Positions 35,508 through 47,758 are shown, numbered from the stretch's first letter. The stretch is DNA of 64,000 nt from Hyphomicrobiales bacterium (GCA_900472295.1 UCIA01000002.1:960292-1024291), one strand, 5' to 3'. The notes: a model not told the origin generated them from the letters alone. Numbers and translations are program-made.

Positions 35508-36445
35508 ATCTTCGTCTCCGGCTTGCGCTTCATATTTTGCGGCTTTTCGTTGAGCGCGGCCTGGCGCTGCGTCGCCGCTTCCGGCGTCAGCTGCACGACC
35601 AGACGGTCGGAAATGCGCATGTCGACGGCGGCGATGTCGCGCGTCAGAAGCCCGTTGTCATGATCCATCCGAACCAGCTCGGCGATGGCCTGATCCTCGC
35701 CATCTTCGGGCAGCTTGACCGTGATGCCGTTTTCCAGCTTCAGGTCCCAGCGCCGTTCGCCGACGCGAATATAGCCTTTGACCCGCGCCGCAAGCTCGGG
35801 GAATTTCTGGATCTTGGCCACGAAGTCCGGCGCCTTGGCCGGCGCACCAGTACCGATGATCAGCGGCAGCAGCGCCTGCTTGCCGCCCGAAAACGGCGCA
35901 ATCACCGCGCCGGAGCGCTCGATGACCGAAAGCTCCGAGCCCTGCTGCCAGAGCGCGAAGGCCTCGCGCTCCTCGACGCGCACTTCCAGCGTATGCGGAT
36001 AGACCTTGCGCACCGCCGCCACCTCGACCCAGGGCAGCGTGTCGATACGCTCGCGCGCAGCCTCGGCGTCGAAGCCGATCAGCGACGTCCAGCCGTCGAG
36101 CTCCAGCCGGTCCAGTATGTCGATCTCCGAAGTCTGGTGATTGCCGACCACTTTGATCTGGTCGACGGCAAAGCCGGTGCGGGCGGTGATGCCCTGGACG
36201 ATATCGTCCGCATGGCCGCCGAGAATGGCGCCATAGAGGCTGCTCGATGCAATGAGCGAAGCGGACAGGATGGCCGCGGAAAAACGTGGCGCAATGAAGT
36301 CGCCGCCACCCAGGCGCGCCAGCACGCGCACCGGCCGGCGCAGCACGCGCGGCAGCACGAAATGGTCAAACGACAACGGCATGCCGAACAGCGCCGGCCC
36401 GGCGCCGCCCCTGCCCTTGTCCTGTCCCCATTTCAACGCAGACAC
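35504..36445 (-). CDS. ftsQ: Cell division protein FtsQ
   Basis: A bitopic divisome protein of 313 residues. A cytoplasmic tail of about 60 residues is followed by one membrane helix ([20 protein letters not shown]). The periplasmic POTRA domain ([20 protein letters not shown]) and beta domain ([20 protein letters not shown]) come next. The start is GTG 36445, seven bases after GGAGG; an ATG 21 nt upstream lacks a site. It overlaps the end of ddl by 13 nt. FtsQ recruits FtsL and other late proteins during septation. Confidence 0.93.
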   Translation of the reverse strand: MSALKWGQDKGRGGAGPALFGMPLSFDHFVLPRVLRRPVRVLARLGGGDFIAPRFSAAILSASLIASSSLYGAILGGHADDIVQGITARTGFAVDQIKVVGNHQTSEIDILDRLELDGWTSLIGFDAEAARERIDTLPWVEVAAVRKVYPHTLEVRVEEREAFALWQQGSELSVIERSGAVIAPFSGGKQALLPLIIGTGAPAKAPDFVAKIQKFPELAARVKGYIRVGERRWDLKLENGITVKLPEDGEDQAIAELVRMDHDNGLLTRDIAAVDMRISDRLVVQLTPEAATQRQAALNEKPQNMKRKPETKI

Positions 36446-37359
36446 GAAGCGTCCTCCACCATCCAACTCAACAATTCGCCAAACGAGTGCCCGGCCTGGG
36501 CGGCGATTTCAGGCACCAAAGACGTCGGCGTCATGCCCGGCTGAGTGTTGATCTCAAGCCAGACAATCTCGCCATTTTCGGAGTGACGGTCGTCATAGCG
36601 GAAGTCCGACCGGGAAACGCCCCGGCAGCCGATAGCCAGATGTGCCTTGAGCGCCAGTGTCTGTATTTTTTGGTAAATATTTGGTGAAATTTTAGCAGGG
36701 ATTTCGTGTTTTGATCCGCCGGCGACGTATTTTGAATCGTAATCGTAGAAGGAATGGCCGGTCGGGATGATCTCGCAGACACCAAGCGCCACATCGCCCA
36801 TGACGGCGCAGGTCAGCTCGCGGCCATGGATGTAGCGCTCGACCATGACGGTGTCGCCATATTTCCAGTCGGACGAACCGATGACCTGCGGCGGATGCGA
36901 CTGGCCTTCATGCACGATGACAACGCCGAAGCTCGAACCCTCATTGACCGGCTTGACCACATAGGGCGGCTTCATCGGGTGCTTGTTCTGGATGGCGAAG
37001 CGGCTGGCAACCTTCGATTCCGCCACCGCAATACCGGCGGCCTTGGCAACCTTCTTGGCCTGCTCCTTGTTCATGGCGAGTGCCGAGGCGAGCACGCCAG
37101 AATGGGTGTAGGGAATGGCCAGATATTCGAGGATGCCCTGGATGGTGCCGTCCTCGCCGAAAGGGCCATGCAGCGCGTTGAAGACAACATCAGGCTTGAG
37201 CACGGAAAGCACGGCGCCGACATCGCGCGCAACGTCAACGCGGGTAACCTGGTAGCCTTCATTCTCAAGCGCATCCGCACACGCCTTTCCCGAAGACAGA
37301 GACACGGGCCGCTCGGACGAGAATCCGCCCAGGAGGACAGCCACATGCTTGTTCTTCAT
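36433..37359 (-). CDS. ddl: D-alanine--D-alanine ligase
   Basis: An ATP-grasp enzyme of 308 residues that makes the D-Ala-D-Ala dipeptide for peptidoglycan precursors. Signatures are [17 protein letters not shown] (N-terminal), the ATP-grasp segments [20 protein letters not shown] and the metal-binding region [20 protein letters not shown]. It is normal in length. A stretch at about 36661-36710 inside the gene is strikingly AT-rich (15 G/C in 50 bases by hand count) and uses codons unlike the rest. The gene overlaps ftsQ and follows a 304-bp gap after murB, so it probably begins a new transcription unit ddl-ftsQAZ. Confidence 0.96.
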   Translation of the reverse strand: MKNKHVAVLLGGFSSERPVSLSSGKACADALENEGYQVTRVDVARDVGAVLSVLKPDVVFNALHGPFGEDGTIQGILEYLAIPYTHSGVLASALAMNKEQAKKVAKAAGIAVAESKVASRFAIQNKHPMKPPYVVKPVNEGSSFGVVIVHEGQSHPPQVIGSSDWKYGDTVMVERYIHGRELTCAVMGDVALGVCEIIPTGHSFYDYDSKYVAGGSKHEIPAKISPNIYQKIQTLALKAHLAIGCRGVSRSDFRYDDRHSENGEIVWLEINTQPGMTPTSLVPEIAAQAGHSFGELLSWMVEDASCLR

Positions 37360-37663
37360 TTCCCGTCATCCCTCTCACGGCGGGCCCGCAACCACGCATT
37401 CAGCGACCAGATAGAGTCCGAGTCTCCCGGCAGGTTGCCCCCCCAGACGGAAAACGCGGTCGACGCGTCGAACGACTCAAATCAGGAAACGCTTTAGGGC
37501 AGAGAATCAGAGAGTTGATTCGCTGGCAAGTGCTTATGATTCCGACAGATTCACTTTGTGAGAAAATGGCTGCGAAACCCGCGTCGCTGAGTCTTTGCAG
37601 CAACGGTTTCGCGCATTTTACGAGCGCGTTGAAGTTCATGCATCACATGAACTTCAGCTCCCG
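37360..37663. other. 304-bp gap between murB and ddl
   Basis: This is the only long gap inside the division/cell-wall cluster. It holds the stem-loop after murB (37630-37656) and, nearer ddl, a GC-rich tract with GACGCGTCGAACG and stretches of lower GC content around 37480-37560 that could carry the ddl promoter on the minus strand. No convincing -35/-10 pair was identified by eye and no open reading frame looks real. Confidence 0.6.
37630..37656 (-). terminator. Stem-loop downstream of murB
   Basis: An 11-bp perfect stem TGAAGTTCATG/CATGAACTTCA (37630-37640, 37646-37656) with loop CATCA starts 7 bp after the murB stop. No clear T-run follows, so it may be a weak terminator or a 3'-end-stabilising structure. 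It separates the upstream mra-mur genes from ddl-ftsQAZ. Confidence 0.65.
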
Positions 37664-38629
37664 CTAAAGGAGCTGCCCGAGAAACTCCTGCACCGCATGA
37701 CCGGGACGGAAATTGCCGAGGCGCTTGATTTCCCACTGCAGCCGGATGCCGGAATTTACAAGCACGCGGGCGCGCACCGTCTCGCCGAGATATTCGAGGT
37801 CGTAGCCTGTCGCGGTGCCGGTGTTGATCATGAAGTTGCAATGCATCGGCGACATCTGCGCGCCGCCGATCATCAGCCCGCGGCAGCCGGCCTTGTCGAT
37901 CTCTTTCCAGGCCGACGTGCCTTCCGGATTCTTGAAGGTCGAGCCGCCGGTTTTCTCGCGGATCGGCTGCACCGTCTCGCGATGCGTCTGGACGGCGTCC
38001 ATGGCCGCCTTGATCGCATCCTTCTCTTCCGGGACACCTTCGAAGATGGCGGAGGTGAAGATCAGCCCGGCAGGTGCTGCCGAGTGACGATAGGCATAGC
38101 CCATGTCCTGATTGCTGAGCGTGTGGAGATTGCCTTTGCGGTCGAGCGCCCGCACCTCGACGACGCGCTCGCGCGTCTCGACGCCATTGGCGCCGGCATT
38201 CATCCTGAGCGCGCCACCGATGGCGCCGGGAATGCCGTGGTAGAAATGAAAGCCGCCAATGCCGGCCTCATAGGCGACGGCAGCAACGCGCTTGTCTGGC
38301 GTCGCAGCACCCGCCTTGATACCTGTCGGCGAAATCACCTCGGCCTCGCCGAAGCCTTTGGCCGAAAGCCTGATGACGAAACCCGGAATGCCGCCATCGC
38401 GCACGAGCAGGTTCGAACCGACGCCGACGATGGTCAGCGGGACCTCCTCAGGCACGGCGCGCAGGAAAGTGGCAAGATCCTCTTCGTCCGCCGGCTGGAA
38501 CAGCGCCTCGGCCAGACCGCCGGCGCGGAACCAGGTGATCTTGTCCATCTCGGCGTTGGGCGTCAGCCGGCCGCGCAGGCCGGCAAGCCGGTCGCCAAGT
38601 CTGTCGATCAGGTCCTGGCCGCGCATCAT
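37664..38629 (-). CDS. murB: UDP-N-acetylenolpyruvoylglucosamine reductase
   Basis: The FAD-dependent enzyme that reduces UDP-GlcNAc-enolpyruvate to UDP-MurNAc; 321 residues. Motifs are [20 protein letters not shown], the FAD-binding [31 protein letters not shown], and [10 protein letters not shown] with the catalytic Ser. Its ATG overlaps the murC stop by 4 nt, which fixes the start; a longer frame upstream lies within murC. It is the last gene before the 304-bp gap. Confidence 0.97.
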   Translation of the reverse strand: MMRGQDLIDRLGDRLAGLRGRLTPNAEMDKITWFRAGGLAEALFQPADEEDLATFLRAVPEEVPLTIVGVGSNLLVRDGGIPGFVIRLSAKGFGEAEVISPTGIKAGAATPDKRVAAVAYEAGIGGFHFYHGIPGAIGGALRMNAGANGVETRERVVEVRALDRKGNLHTLSNQDMGYAYRHSAAPAGLIFTSAIFEGVPEEKDAIKAAMDAVQTHRETVQPIREKTGGSTFKNPEGTSAWKEIDKAGCRGLMIGGAQMSPMHCNFMINTGTATGYDLEYLGETVRARVLVNSGIRLQWEIKRLGNFRPGHAVQEFLGQLL

Positions 38630-40035
38630 GAGACGGTACCGCCGAGTTCCCTGGGCAGCGCATAGGCCCATTGGGTGATGTTGCCGGCGCCGAGGAAAAC
38701 GACGAAGTCGCCCGGTTTCGCCAGTTCGCGAATGACGGGCGCGATGGCCTCAGGACCGTCGATATGGCGCGCGTCACGGTGACCGCCGGAGCGGATGCGC
38801 GACACCAGCGCCTCGGAGGTTACGCCCTCGATCGGCTCTTCGCCCGCCGCATAGACCGGCGCCAGCATCACCGTGTCGGCATCGTTGAAGCAGACCGAGA
38901 ATTCGTCGAACAGATCGCGGAGCCGGGTGAAACGATGCGGCTGCGCAATGGCGATGACGCGGCCCTTGGTGGCGCTGCGTGCCGCCTTCAGCACCGCCGT
39001 GATCTCGACCGGGTGGTGGCCGTAGTCGTCGAAGATTTCGACACCGTTCCACGAGCCGGTATGAGTGAAGCGGCGCTTGACGCCGGCAAAGGACGACAGC
39101 CCCTTCTTGATCGCCTCGGCCGACAGGCCGAGCTCATGCGCGACCGCGATCGCGGCGGTAGCGTTTGAGACGTTGTGGCGGCCGGGCATCGGCAGGCGCA
39201 GGTCCGATATCGTCTTGTGAACGCCGGTCTTGCGATCGCGGATCACCACGTCGAATTCGCTGGCAGCACCGGCCATGCGATGGTTGGTGAAGCGCACATC
39301 GGCCTGCGCGTTCTCGCCATAGGTGATGACGCGGCGATCCTCGATGCGGCTGACCAGCGCCTGCACCTCCGGATGGTCGGTGCACATCACGCCAAAGCCG
39401 TAGAACGGCACGTTCTCGACGAACTGGCGGAAGGCCTCGCGCACCTTGTCGAAGCTGCCATAGTGGTCGAGATGTTCGGGATCGATGTTGGTGACGACAG
39501 CGATTTCGGCAGGCAATTTGAGGAAGGTGCCGTCGCTCTCGTCGGCCTCCACCACCATCCACTCGCCATCGCCCATGCGGGCATTGGTGCCATAGGCGTT
39601 GATGATGCCGCCATTGATCACCGTCGGGTCGAGCCCGCCGGCATCGAGCAGCGTCGCCACCATCGAGGTCGTCGTCGTCTTGCCGTGCGTGCCGCCGATG
39701 GCGACGGCCTGGCGAAAGCGCATAAGCTCGGCCAGCATCTCGGCGCGGCGGACAATTGGCAGCAGCTTTTCGCGCGCGGCCTTCAGCTCCGGATTGGTCT
39801 TCTTGATCGCCGTCGACACCACCACGACTTCAGCGGCGCCGATATTCTCGGCCTTGTGGCCGACGAAACATTCGATGCCCTTGTCACGCAGCCGCTGAAC
39901 ATTGGCGCTGTCGGCCTGGTCGGAACCCTGCACCTTGTAGCCGAGATTGTGCAGCACCTCGGCGATGCCGCTCATGCCGATGCCGCCAATGCCGATGAAA
40001 TGCACTAGGCCGATGGTCTGCGGCATCTTCATCAA
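38626..40035 (-). CDS. murC: UDP-N-acetylmuramate--L-alanine ligase
   Basis: A cytoplasmic Mur ligase of 469 residues that adds L-Ala to UDP-MurNAc using ATP. The N-terminal Rossmann segment [17 protein letters not shown] (12-28), the ATP-binding motif GTHGKTTT (115-122) and the C-terminal DYGHHPVEI region are all present. It overlaps murG by 4 nt upstream and murB by 4 nt downstream. The length and motifs are intact. Confidence 0.97.
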   Translation of the reverse strand: MMKMPQTIGLVHFIGIGGIGMSGIAEVLHNLGYKVQGSDQADSANVQRLRDKGIECFVGHKAENIGAAEVVVVSTAIKKTNPELKAAREKLLPIVRRAEMLAELMRFRQAVAIGGTHGKTTTTSMVATLLDAGGLDPTVINGGIINAYGTNARMGDGEWMVVEADESDGTFLKLPAEIAVVTNIDPEHLDHYGSFDKVREAFRQFVENVPFYGFGVMCTDHPEVQALVSRIEDRRVITYGENAQADVRFTNHRMAGAASEFDVVIRDRKTGVHKTISDLRLPMPGRHNVSNATAAIAVAHELGLSAEAIKKGLSSFAGVKRRFTHTGSWNGVEIFDDYGHHPVEITAVLKAARSATKGRVIAIAQPHRFTRLRDLFDEFSVCFNDADTVMLAPVYAAGEEPIEGVTSEALVSRIRSGGHRDARHIDGPEAIAPVIRELAKPGDFVVFLGAGNITQWAYALPRELGGTVS

Positions 40036-41156
40036 TGCGTCCCCTTCTTGAAATCCGAAACAGCTTTTTTGGACGCAATAGCCTCTGTGAGATCGGCGAG
40101 CAACCGTGCCGCGTCCGGCCTGCCGGCCGATTTCGCGCCGGCAGCCATGGCCGCCAGTCGTTCGGGATTCTCCATCAGCCCGCCAACCAGCACGGCGATG
40201 CGTTCTGGCGACAGCGAGGATTGCGGATGCACTTCGCCACCGCCGGCGGCCGCCAGCGCGGCTGCATTCGCTGCCTGGTCGTGGTCGAGCGCATAGGGAT
40301 AAGGCACCAGCAGCGCCGGCCGGCCGATGACGGCGATTTCCGAGACCGTCGAAGCGCCGGAACGCGAAATCACCAGATGCGCCGCCGCCATGCGCTGCGC
40401 CATATCGGTAAAGAAGGGCGAGACTTCGACATGGACGCCAAGGGCCGCGTAGCCAGCCTTCACCCGCGCCACGTCATCGGCGCGCGCCTGCTGGGTGATC
40501 ACCAGCCGCTTGCGTTGCGCCTCCGGCAAAAGTGCGATCGCCGCCGGCATGGCATCTGAAAAGAACTGCGCGCCCTGGCTGCCGCCGAAAACCAGCAACC
40601 GGAACGGCTCCTCCCCTTGGGAGACCGCATAGGGCGTCTTTGCCGCCTCCAGGATTGGCGGCCTGACCGGATTGCCTGTCGTCACCGTCTTGGCGCCTGT
40701 GGCACTTTCATCTTGCGGCAGGAAGCCGCCGGCAATGGCGTCGACGCGGCCGGACAGCGCCCGGTTGGCGCGGCCCATCACCGCATTCTGCTCATGGATC
40801 AGCGTCGGCACCTTGCGCCGTGTCGCGGCATAAAGCGGCGGCAAGGTCGGATAGCCGCCAAAACCGACAACCGCATCCGGCTTGATCCTGGCAATGACAG
40901 CCGAAGCCTGGCGCACGCCGCTCCAGATTTTCCACAACGCGCCAAGCAGCGCGACAGGGTTCTTCGAGCCCAACGTCGCCGACTGGATCGGATGGATGGC
41001 GGCGGCCGGGAAATGGCCGGCAAAGCGCTCTGCGCGGTCGTCCGTCGCCAGATGCACGCTCCAGCCGCGTTCGATCAGCTCATGCGCCAGCGCCTCGGCC
41101 GGAAACAGATGTCCGCCGGTTCCGCCTGCCGCGAGAAGAATGACACCCCGCGCCAT
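40032..41156 (-). CDS. murG: UDP-GlcNAc:lipid I N-acetylglucosaminyltransferase
   Basis: A peripheral membrane glycosyltransferase (GT28) that converts lipid I to lipid II; 374 residues. The N-terminal GGTGGH (11-16), the lipid-binding [10 protein letters not shown] and [12 protein letters not shown] segments, and the donor-site region [13 protein letters not shown] and [19 protein letters not shown] are all typical. ATG 41156 lies one base after the ftsW TGA. The frame is open further upstream, but that part overlaps ftsW. Confidence 0.97.
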   Translation of the reverse strand: MARGVILLAAGGTGGHLFPAEALAHELIERGWSVHLATDDRAERFAGHFPAAAIHPIQSATLGSKNPVALLGALWKIWSGVRQASAVIARIKPDAVVGFGGYPTLPPLYAATRRKVPTLIHEQNAVMGRANRALSGRVDAIAGGFLPQDESATGAKTVTTGNPVRPPILEAAKTPYAVSQGEEPFRLLVFGGSQGAQFFSDAMPAAIALLPEAQRKRLVITQQARADDVARVKAGYAALGVHVEVSPFFTDMAQRMAAAHLVISRSGASTVSEIAVIGRPALLVPYPYALDHDQAANAAALAAAGGGEVHPQSSLSPERIAVLVGGLMENPERLAAMAAGAKSAGRPDAARLLADLTEAIASKKAVSDFKKGTH

Positions 41157-41157
41157 A

Positions 41158-42309
41158 TCACTCCGCCGGCACGGCGCGCTGCGACAGGGCAAAGCCCAGC
41201 TGCTTGCGCTTTTCCGGTCGCTTGCGCGTCAACGCCAGCACCATGCCCATCGAGATGGCAATGGCGATCTGCGAGGAGCCGCCATAGGAGATGAAAGGCA
41301 GCGTCATGCCCTTGGCTGGCATCAGCTGCAGGTTGACGCACATGTTGATGACCGACTGCAGGCCGAACACCGTGACAAGGCCGCCAACGGCATAGCGGGT
41401 GAAATCGTCATGTTCCTTCAGTGCCGTGCTGAGGCCGCGCAGCACGATGAAGGCAAAGATCGACATGATGAAGAAGCACATGATCAGGCCGAACTCCTCG
41501 CCGGCGACCGAAAACACGAAGTCGGCATGGGCGTCCGGGATGACGCGCTTGACCGTGCCCTCGCCCGGCCCGACGCCGAACCAGTGGCCGTTGATCAGCG
41601 CCTCGCGGCCCATATCGACCTGGAAGGTGTCGCCCTCGCCGGTCAGGAACTTGTCGATGCGGGCTGCGACGTGCGGGAACACCGTGTACGCCGCAAACAG
41701 GCCGCTGGCGCCGGTGATGCCAAGCGCGATGATCCACAACCATGGCAGGCCGGCCATGAAGAACATGACGCCCCAGGTGCCGGTCACCAGCATGGTCTGG
41801 CCGAGATCGGGCTGCGCCACCAGAAGCGAGATGACCAGGATCAGGAGCAGCATGGCAAACAAATTGCCCGGAATGTCGGGCTGACGCTTGTGTTCGGCAA
41901 ACAGCCAGGCGCAGACGATGACGAAGGCGGGCTTAAGGAACTCCGACGGCTGGATCGACATGCCGACGAAGGACACCCAGCGCCGCGCGCCTTTCACCTC
42001 GACGCCGATGTAGAGCACGGCCACCATCAGCACCAGCATGATGCACAATATGACCAGCGCCATGCGCCGGATCTGCCGCGATTCCAGGAACGACACCGCC
42101 AGCATCACACCGAGCGCCGGCACGGTGAAGATGATCTGCCTGGTGGCGAAGTGGAAACTGTCGAGGCCGATGCGTTGGGCCACCGCCGGACTTGCCGCGA
42201 AGGAGAGCACGATGCCCAGCCCCATCAGCGACAGGAACGCCGCCAGGAACCAGCGATCGATCGTCCACCACCAGGTTGCAACCGGGCTTTTGTCGAGACG
42301 GCTTTGCAT
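41158..42309 (-). CDS. ftsW: SEDS peptidoglycan glycosyltransferase FtsW
   Basis: A polytopic SEDS-family protein that polymerises septal glycan strands together with FtsI; 383 residues with about ten membrane helices. Conserved pieces include [37 protein letters not shown], and the large periplasmic loop with [20 protein letters not shown]. The C-terminal [20 protein letters not shown] is also typical. It starts within the one-base overlap with the murD stop codon. It is expected to partner the FtsI encoded 5 kb upstream in the same cluster. Confidence 0.96.
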   Translation of the reverse strand: MQSRLDKSPVATWWWTIDRWFLAAFLSLMGLGIVLSFAASPAVAQRIGLDSFHFATRQIIFTVPALGVMLAVSFLESRQIRRMALVILCIMLVLMVAVLYIGVEVKGARRWVSFVGMSIQPSEFLKPAFVIVCAWLFAEHKRQPDIPGNLFAMLLLILVISLLVAQPDLGQTMLVTGTWGVMFFMAGLPWLWIIALGITGASGLFAAYTVFPHVAARIDKFLTGEGDTFQVDMGREALINGHWFGVGPGEGTVKRVIPDAHADFVFSVAGEEFGLIMCFFIMSIFAFIVLRGLSTALKEHDDFTRYAVGGLVTVFGLQSVINMCVNLQLMPAKGMTLPFISYGGSSQIAIAISMGMVLALTRKRPEKRKQLGFALSQRAVPAE

Positions 42310-43709
42310 TATCGTGCCCCTCCGATGGGTTTGACGCCATCTATAGCGCTCGCAGCTTGCCTGAAGGCTTCGCCGCGAACTTCGAAATTCTTGAACTGGT
42401 CGAAACTGGCGCAGGCGGGTGACAGCAGCACCACCACCTCGCCGCTATCGTCTTTCGCCGCATCCTGGGCGGCATGGTCGACCGCGGCGGCCAGCGTGCC
42501 CGAGATCTCGTAGGGCACGGCCTCACCCAGCGTCGCCGAGAAGGCGGGCGCCGCTTCGCCGATCAGATAGGCCTTGGCGATGCGCGGGAAGAAACCGCGC
42601 AGCGGTTCGATGCCGCCTTCCTTGGGCAGGCCGCCGGCAATCCAGTAGATGCGCGGGAAGCTCGACAGCGCCGGTGCCGCCGCATCGGCATTGGTCGCCT
42701 TGGAATCGTTGACGAACAGCACGTGATCCTTGCGGCCGACCTGCTCCATGCGATGCGCGAGGCCTGGGAAGCTTTCCAGCCCTGCCTGGATATCGCCGAG
42801 GCTCAAGCCCACCTTGAGGCAGGCTGCGACCGCTGCCAGCGCGTTCTGCGCATTGTGCTGGCCGCGCAGCGAACCGATGCCTTCGAGGAAGGCGACGCGG
42901 CTGTAGCGGCCATGCACGGCTTCCATCAGGTCGGAGCCTTCGGCGAAATAGCCGTCGGTCAGCGGCAGCCGCTTGGAGATGCGGATCACCTGCCTGCCCG
43001 CCCGCTCCAGCCGGTCGGCGATCTGCGCGCACCAGCTGTCGTCGACGCCGACGATGGCCATCTCGCTGCCGGCCACCAGCCGCTCCTTGATCGAAGCGTA
43101 GTGCTGCATGGTGCCGTGGCGGTCGAGATGGTCGGGCGTCAGATTGAGCAGGATGCCGGCCGTCGGATTGATCGAGGGCGCCAGATCGATCTGGTAGGAG
43201 GAGCATTCGACGACATAGTGCCGGTCGGGCTGCGGCGGATCGAGCGTCATGATGGCGCGGCCGATATTGCCGCCCATCTGCGTGTCGCGGCTTGCCGATT
43301 TGAGGATATGCGCCGTCAGCGCAGTGGTCGTCGACTTGCCGTTGGTGCCGGTGATGGCAATGAAGGGCGCTGTCGGTGCGCGCAAAGTCCGTTCGCGGCA
43401 GAACAATTCGATGTCGCCGATCACCTCGACGCCGGCGCCACGCGCCAGTTCCACCGTCCAATGCGGCTTGGGATGCGTCAGCGGCACGCCGGGCGACAGC
43501 ACGAAGGCCGAGAACTTCGCCCAGTCGGCGCCGCGCAGATCGGCGGTCGCAATGCCCTGTCCTGCAGCCTTGGCGACGCTGTCGGGATTGTCGTCCCAGG
43601 CCAGCACGTCGGCCCCGCCTTCTATCAGCGCGCGCGCCGTGGCGATCCCCGAGCCACCGAGCCCGAAGAGCGAAACGCGTTTGCCCGAAAAGGATGCGGC
43701 AGGGATCAA
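42309..43709 (-). CDS. murD: UDP-N-acetylmuramoylalanine--D-glutamate ligase
   Basis: A Mur ligase of 466 residues adding D-Glu to UDP-MurNAc-L-Ala. The N-terminal domain has [14 protein letters not shown], the ATP loop is GTNGKST (121-127), and the [13 protein letters not shown] and [20 protein letters not shown] segments are characteristic. It starts with TTG at 43709, preceded by AGGAA. It lies 8 bp after mraY and meets ftsW in a one-base overlap, so the whole block is read as one message. Confidence 0.96.
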   Translation of the reverse strand: MIPAASFSGKRVSLFGLGGSGIATARALIEGGADVLAWDDNPDSVAKAAGQGIATADLRGADWAKFSAFVLSPGVPLTHPKPHWTVELARGAGVEVIGDIELFCRERTLRAPTAPFIAITGTNGKSTTTALTAHILKSASRDTQMGGNIGRAIMTLDPPQPDRHYVVECSSYQIDLAPSINPTAGILLNLTPDHLDRHGTMQHYASIKERLVAGSEMAIVGVDDSWCAQIADRLERAGRQVIRISKRLPLTDGYFAEGSDLMEAVHGRYSRVAFLEGIGSLRGQHNAQNALAAVAACLKVGLSLGDIQAGLESFPGLAHRMEQVGRKDHVLFVNDSKATNADAAAPALSSFPRIYWIAGGLPKEGGIEPLRGFFPRIAKAYLIGEAAPAFSATLGEAVPYEISGTLAAAVDHAAQDAAKDDSGEVVVLLSPACASFDQFKNFEVRGEAFRQAASAIDGVKPIGGAR

Positions 43710-43717
43710 GCGGGTTC

Positions 43718-44800
43718 CTATCTCAGCTTGAGGGTCGACAGGCCGACCAGCGCCAGAATGACGGCGATGATCCAGAAGCGGATCACCACCTGGCTTTCGG
43801 TCCAGCCGAGCTTTTCGAAATGATGGTGGATCGGCGCCATCAGGAAGACGCGCTTGCCGGTCATCTTGAAGTAGCCGACCTGGATGATGACCGACAGGAT
43901 TTCCACGACAAACAAACCGCCAACGATGACCAGCACGATCTCATGCTTGGTGGCGACCGCGACCGTGCCGATCAGACCGCCCATGGCCAGCGAACCGGTA
44001 TCGCCCATGAAGATTGCCGCCGGCGGCGCGTTGAACCAGAGGAAGCCGAGGCCGGCGCCGATGACGGCGCCAAGCACGACCGCCAGTTCGCCGGTGCCGG
44101 GCACGAAATGGATCTGCAGATATTCGGCGAACACCGCATTGCCGGAGAGATAGGCGATGACGCCGAAGGACGCTGCCGCAATCATGATCGGCACGATGGC
44201 CAGCCCGTCGAGGCCGTCGGTCAAATTCACCGCATTGCCGGCGCCGACGATGACGAAGCAGGAGAACGGCACGAAGAACCAGCCGAGATTGATGATGAAT
44301 TCCTTGGCGAAGGGGAAAGTCAGCGACGACGAGAACGGCGCCTGGCCATTGTGCATGATCACCCAGGCGGCGATGCCGGCGATGACGAATTCCAGCGCCA
44401 GCCGCGCCTTGCCGGAAAAGCCCAGATGCGACTGCTTCGTCACCTTGAGATAGTCGTCGTAAAAGCCGATCGAGCCGAAGCCCAGCGTCACCAGAAGCAC
44501 CACCCAGACATAGATCGAGGACAGGTTCGCCCACAGAAGCGATGAGCCGACGATGCCGCACAGGATCATCAGCCCGCCCATGGTCGGCGTGCCGGCCTTC
44601 TTGAAATGCGTCTGCGGCCCATCGGCGCGGATCGGCTGACCCTTGCCTTGCCTGAGCCTGAGCGAGTTGATGATGGTCGGCCCGAAGATGAAGACGATCA
44701 GCGCCGAGGTGATCAGCGCCCCGCCGGTGCGGAAGGTGATGTAGCGGAAGACATTGAAGACCGAGACCTTGTCCGCAAAATCGACGAGCAATGTAAACAT
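43718..44800 (-). CDS. mraY: Phospho-N-acetylmuramoyl-pentapeptide transferase
   Basis: An integral membrane enzyme of 360 residues that transfers phospho-MurNAc-pentapeptide to undecaprenyl phosphate, giving lipid I. About ten hydrophobic helices are seen. Family signatures are [46 protein letters not shown] and the Mg-binding [11 protein letters not shown], with HHHFEKLGW near the C-terminus. It lies 19 bp after murF and 8 bp before murD. Confidence 0.97.
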   Translation of the reverse strand: MFTLLVDFADKVSVFNVFRYITFRTGGALITSALIVFIFGPTIINSLRLRQGKGQPIRADGPQTHFKKAGTPTMGGLMILCGIVGSSLLWANLSSIYVWVVLLVTLGFGSIGFYDDYLKVTKQSHLGFSGKARLALEFVIAGIAAWVIMHNGQAPFSSSLTFPFAKEFIINLGWFFVPFSCFVIVGAGNAVNLTDGLDGLAIVPIMIAAASFGVIAYLSGNAVFAEYLQIHFVPGTGELAVVLGAVIGAGLGFLWFNAPPAAIFMGDTGSLAMGGLIGTVAVATKHEIVLVIVGGLFVVEILSVIIQVGYFKMTGKRVFLMAPIHHHFEKLGWTESQVVIRFWIIAVILALVGLSTLKLR

Positions 44801-44819
44801 GCGATTCCGTCCCCCGGAA

Positions 44820-46253
44820 CTAGTTCTGTTTCGTGCCTGCGGCTTCCGCCGGATATTTGCCGAGCAAGGCCTCGACCAGTTTTGAAAAGCCGATGCCTTT
44901 CGACGATTTGATCATCACCACGTCGCCGGCCTTCAGTGTCGACAACAGCAGCGGTTTCAATTCCTCAACGCCGGCGCGGTATTCCGTTTTGATCTCGTCG
45001 GGCAGTATATCGGCCAGCGCCCGCATTTCCGGGCCGCCGAGAAAGACCGTATTTGTCCCTGTACCGACGATCAGTTCGGCAAGGTCGGCATGCAGCTTGG
45101 CCGAATGGTCGCCGAGTTCGAGCATATCGCCCAGCACGGCAATGCGCCGGCCGTCGTCCGTGACAGGTGTGGCGTTGAGCAGCGCCATGGCAGCAGCCAT
45201 CGATGCCGGATTGGCGTTGTAGCTCTCGTCGATCAAGGTGATCGGTCCCTTGGGGTGGCGCAACACATGGCGCTTGCCTCGGCCGCGTTCGGCCGAGAGA
45301 TCGGCCAGCGCCTCCGCCGCCTTGCCGACATCAGCTTCAACGAGATGCACCGCGCCAAGCACGGCCAATACGTTCTGCACCATGTGACGGCCGGGTGCGC
45401 CGATGCGCGCTATGACATCCTGCCCGCCGATCCTGGCGGTGATGTCGGAATGATCGGCATGCAGCTCGCATTTGGTAAGCTTGTAGGTCGAGCGGGCATT
45501 TTCGCCGAAGCCGAAGACATGTTCGACGCCGGCGGCGCGCGCCATCTTGTCGAGCAGCTTCCAGCGCGCATCGTCGCGGTTGAGCAAGGCAGCGCCGCCG
45601 GGCTCGATGCCTTCAAAAATCTCGGCCTTGGCCTTGGCGATCTCGTCGAGATTTCTGAAGAAGCCGAGATGGGCGGCGGCAATCAGCGTGACGATGGCGA
45701 CATGCGGCCGGACCATCTTGACCAACGGCCGGATTTCGCCGGGATGGTTCATGCCGATCTCGAACACGGCGTAGTCGCAATCGTCGGGCATGCGCGCCAG
45801 CGTCAGCGGCACGCCCCAGTGATTGTTGAACGACTGCGCCGAGGCATGCACCTTGCCGACGGCCGACAGCACATGGCGCAACGCTTCCTTGGTCGTGGTC
45901 TTCCCAGCCGAACCGGTCACCGCGATGATTTTCGCGTTCGAACGGGCGCGTGCGGCGACGCCCAGCTTTTCCAATGCGGCAAGAACATCCTGCACCACGA
46001 TCATCGGCGCCGTCAGCCGGCCGAGCGCCGGCAATTTTCCCTCAGCGACAACCAGCACACCGGCGCCGGCCTTGATCGCCGCTGTCGCGAAATCATGGCC
46101 GTCCATCGCCTCGCCCTTGATGGCGAAGAAAGCGTCGCCGGGCTGCAGGCTGCGGCTGTCGATCGAAATCCCCGAAATGCTCTCCGGCATCGTCCCGATA
46201 GGCCGTCCGCCCATGGCGTCGACCAGCGCTTCGGAAGTCCAGAGCGCGCTCAT
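44820..46253 (-). CDS. murF: UDP-MurNAc-tripeptide--D-alanyl-D-alanine ligase
   Basis: A cytoplasmic Mur ligase of 477 residues that adds the D-Ala-D-Ala made by Ddl, completing the pentapeptide. The N-terminal [19 protein letters not shown] motif, the ATP loop GSAGKTT (114-120), MNHPGEI, and [12 protein letters not shown] in the C-terminal part identify MurF. It overlaps murE by 4 nt and is followed closely by mraY. Confidence 0.97.
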   Translation of the reverse strand: MSALWTSEALVDAMGGRPIGTMPESISGISIDSRSLQPGDAFFAIKGEAMDGHDFATAAIKAGAGVLVVAEGKLPALGRLTAPMIVVQDVLAALEKLGVAARARSNAKIIAVTGSAGKTTTKEALRHVLSAVGKVHASAQSFNNHWGVPLTLARMPDDCDYAVFEIGMNHPGEIRPLVKMVRPHVAIVTLIAAAHLGFFRNLDEIAKAKAEIFEGIEPGGAALLNRDDARWKLLDKMARAAGVEHVFGFGENARSTYKLTKCELHADHSDITARIGGQDVIARIGAPGRHMVQNVLAVLGAVHLVEADVGKAAEALADLSAERGRGKRHVLRHPKGPITLIDESYNANPASMAAAMALLNATPVTDDGRRIAVLGDMLELGDHSAKLHADLAELIVGTGTNTVFLGGPEMRALADILPDEIKTEYRAGVEELKPLLLSTLKAGDVVMIKSSKGIGFSKLVEALLGKYPAEAAGTKQN

Positions 46254-47704
46254 GCGGCCCGCTCCTGCAACGCAGAACGGACTTCCTCATGATCGGAGAA
46301 CGGCAACGTCTCGGCGCCGATGGTCTGGCCTTCTTCATGGCCTTTGCCGGCAACGATCAGCGTATCGCCGGCTTTGAGCATGGCAACCGCCTCGTGAATC
46401 GCCTTGCGGCGGTCGCCGATCTCGATGGCGCCGGGTGCTGCAGCCAGGATGGCGGCGCGGATGGTTTCCGGCACTTCCGAGCGCGGATTGTCGTCGGTGA
46501 CGATTGTGATGTCGGCAAGTCGCGTGGCGATCTCGCCCATGATCGGCCTTTTGCCCCGGTCACGATCGCCGCCGCAGCCGAACACCACGATGACGCGGCC
46601 GGTGGTGAACGGCCGCACCGCAGCCAGCACGTTTTCCAGGGCATCGGGCTTATGAGCATAGTCGACATAGACCGGTGCGCCATTGGCGGTGGCGCCGACG
46701 AGGTCGAGCCGGCCCGGCGCGCCCTGAAGTTTCTCCAATGCCATCAAGGCCTTGGCGACAGGTGTTCCAGTCGAAATAGCCAATCCCGCCGAAACCAGGG
46801 CGTTGGCGATCTGGAAGTCTCCGGCCAGCGGCAGGTCGATCTCGTACAGCACACCGTCGGCTTCAACCTCGGCGCGCTGGCGGTGACGCTCGTGCTCGAC
46901 CCGCTTCAGGCGGAGGAAATCGCCATGGCGACCGACCGTCAGTACCTTGAGCCCGGCGGCCTGTGCGGCCTGGATCGTCGGCGCGGACCAGGCATCGTCG
47001 GCAAAGATAACGGCCGGCGCGGCTTTCGGCAGCAGCGTGTCGAACAGGCGCAATTTGGCGCGATGGTAGTCCTCAACCGTCGGATGATAGTCCATATGGT
47101 CGCGGCCGAGATTGGTGAAGCCGCCGGCGGCGAGCGTCACGCCGTCGAGGCGGCGCTGGTCTAGACCGTGGCTGGAAGCCTCCATCGAGGCATGGGTAAC
47201 GCCAGCCTCGGCCAATTCCTTGAGCAGCAGGTGCAAAGCCACCGGATCGGGCGTGGTCAGCGAGCCATAGTCGTTCCGGCCCGGCGCCACCACGCCGGTG
47301 GTGCCGATCGACGCGGCGGCAAAGCCGGCCTGCTCCCAGATCTGCCTGACGAAAGCGGCAACCGACGTCTTGCCGGCAGTGCCGGTGACCGCGACCATGG
47401 TCTCAGGCTGCCTGCCGAAGAAACTCGCCGCGCTCAGCGCCAGCGCCAGGCGTGGGTCTTCAACCGTGAGAACCGGAACAGACAGGCCGGTGGCTACACT
47501 GGACTTGCCCACGATAACAGCCGCCGCGCCGCGCTTTGCCGCATCAGCGGCAAAGGCAGCGCCATCCGCCTTGCTGCCGGCGAGCGCGAAAAAGACGACG
47601 CCAGGCTTTACCTGACGGGAATCCGACGAAAGTCCGGTTACCTCCACATCGCGGGAAGCTGTTCCCTCGACAGGCAGGATACCGGCTAAATCTCTAAGGT
47701 GCAT
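46250..47704 (-). CDS. murE: UDP-MurNAc-L-Ala-D-Glu--meso-diaminopimelate ligase
   Basis: A Mur ligase of 484 residues that adds the third stem-peptide residue. The ATP loop is GTAGKTS (108-114), [12 protein letters not shown] and [10 protein letters not shown] are present, and the DNPRSE motif in the C-terminal domain indicates meso-diaminopimelate rather than lysine as substrate. ATG 47704 gives the usual N-terminus HLRDLAGIL; the extra upstream frame to 47755 is non-coding. It lies 54 bp after ftsI and overlaps murF by 4 nt. Confidence 0.97.
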   Translation of the reverse strand: MHLRDLAGILPVEGTASRDVEVTGLSSDSRQVKPGVVFFALAGSKADGAAFAADAAKRGAAAVIVGKSSVATGLSVPVLTVEDPRLALALSAASFFGRQPETMVAVTGTAGKTSVAAFVRQIWEQAGFAAASIGTTGVVAPGRNDYGSLTTPDPVALHLLLKELAEAGVTHASMEASSHGLDQRRLDGVTLAAGGFTNLGRDHMDYHPTVEDYHRAKLRLFDTLLPKAAPAVIFADDAWSAPTIQAAQAAGLKVLTVGRHGDFLRLKRVEHERHRQRAEVEADGVLYEIDLPLAGDFQIANALVSAGLAISTGTPVAKALMALEKLQGAPGRLDLVGATANGAPVYVDYAHKPDALENVLAAVRPFTTGRVIVVFGCGGDRDRGKRPIMGEIATRLADITIVTDDNPRSEVPETIRAAILAAAPGAIEIGDRRKAIHEAVAMLKAGDTLIVAGKGHEEGQTIGAETLPFSDHEEVRSALQERAA

Positions 47705-47758
47705 CGAACCCCGTTCATCGCAACAAAATAGCGCGCAGTTGCCGGCGCGCCCCAAGAA

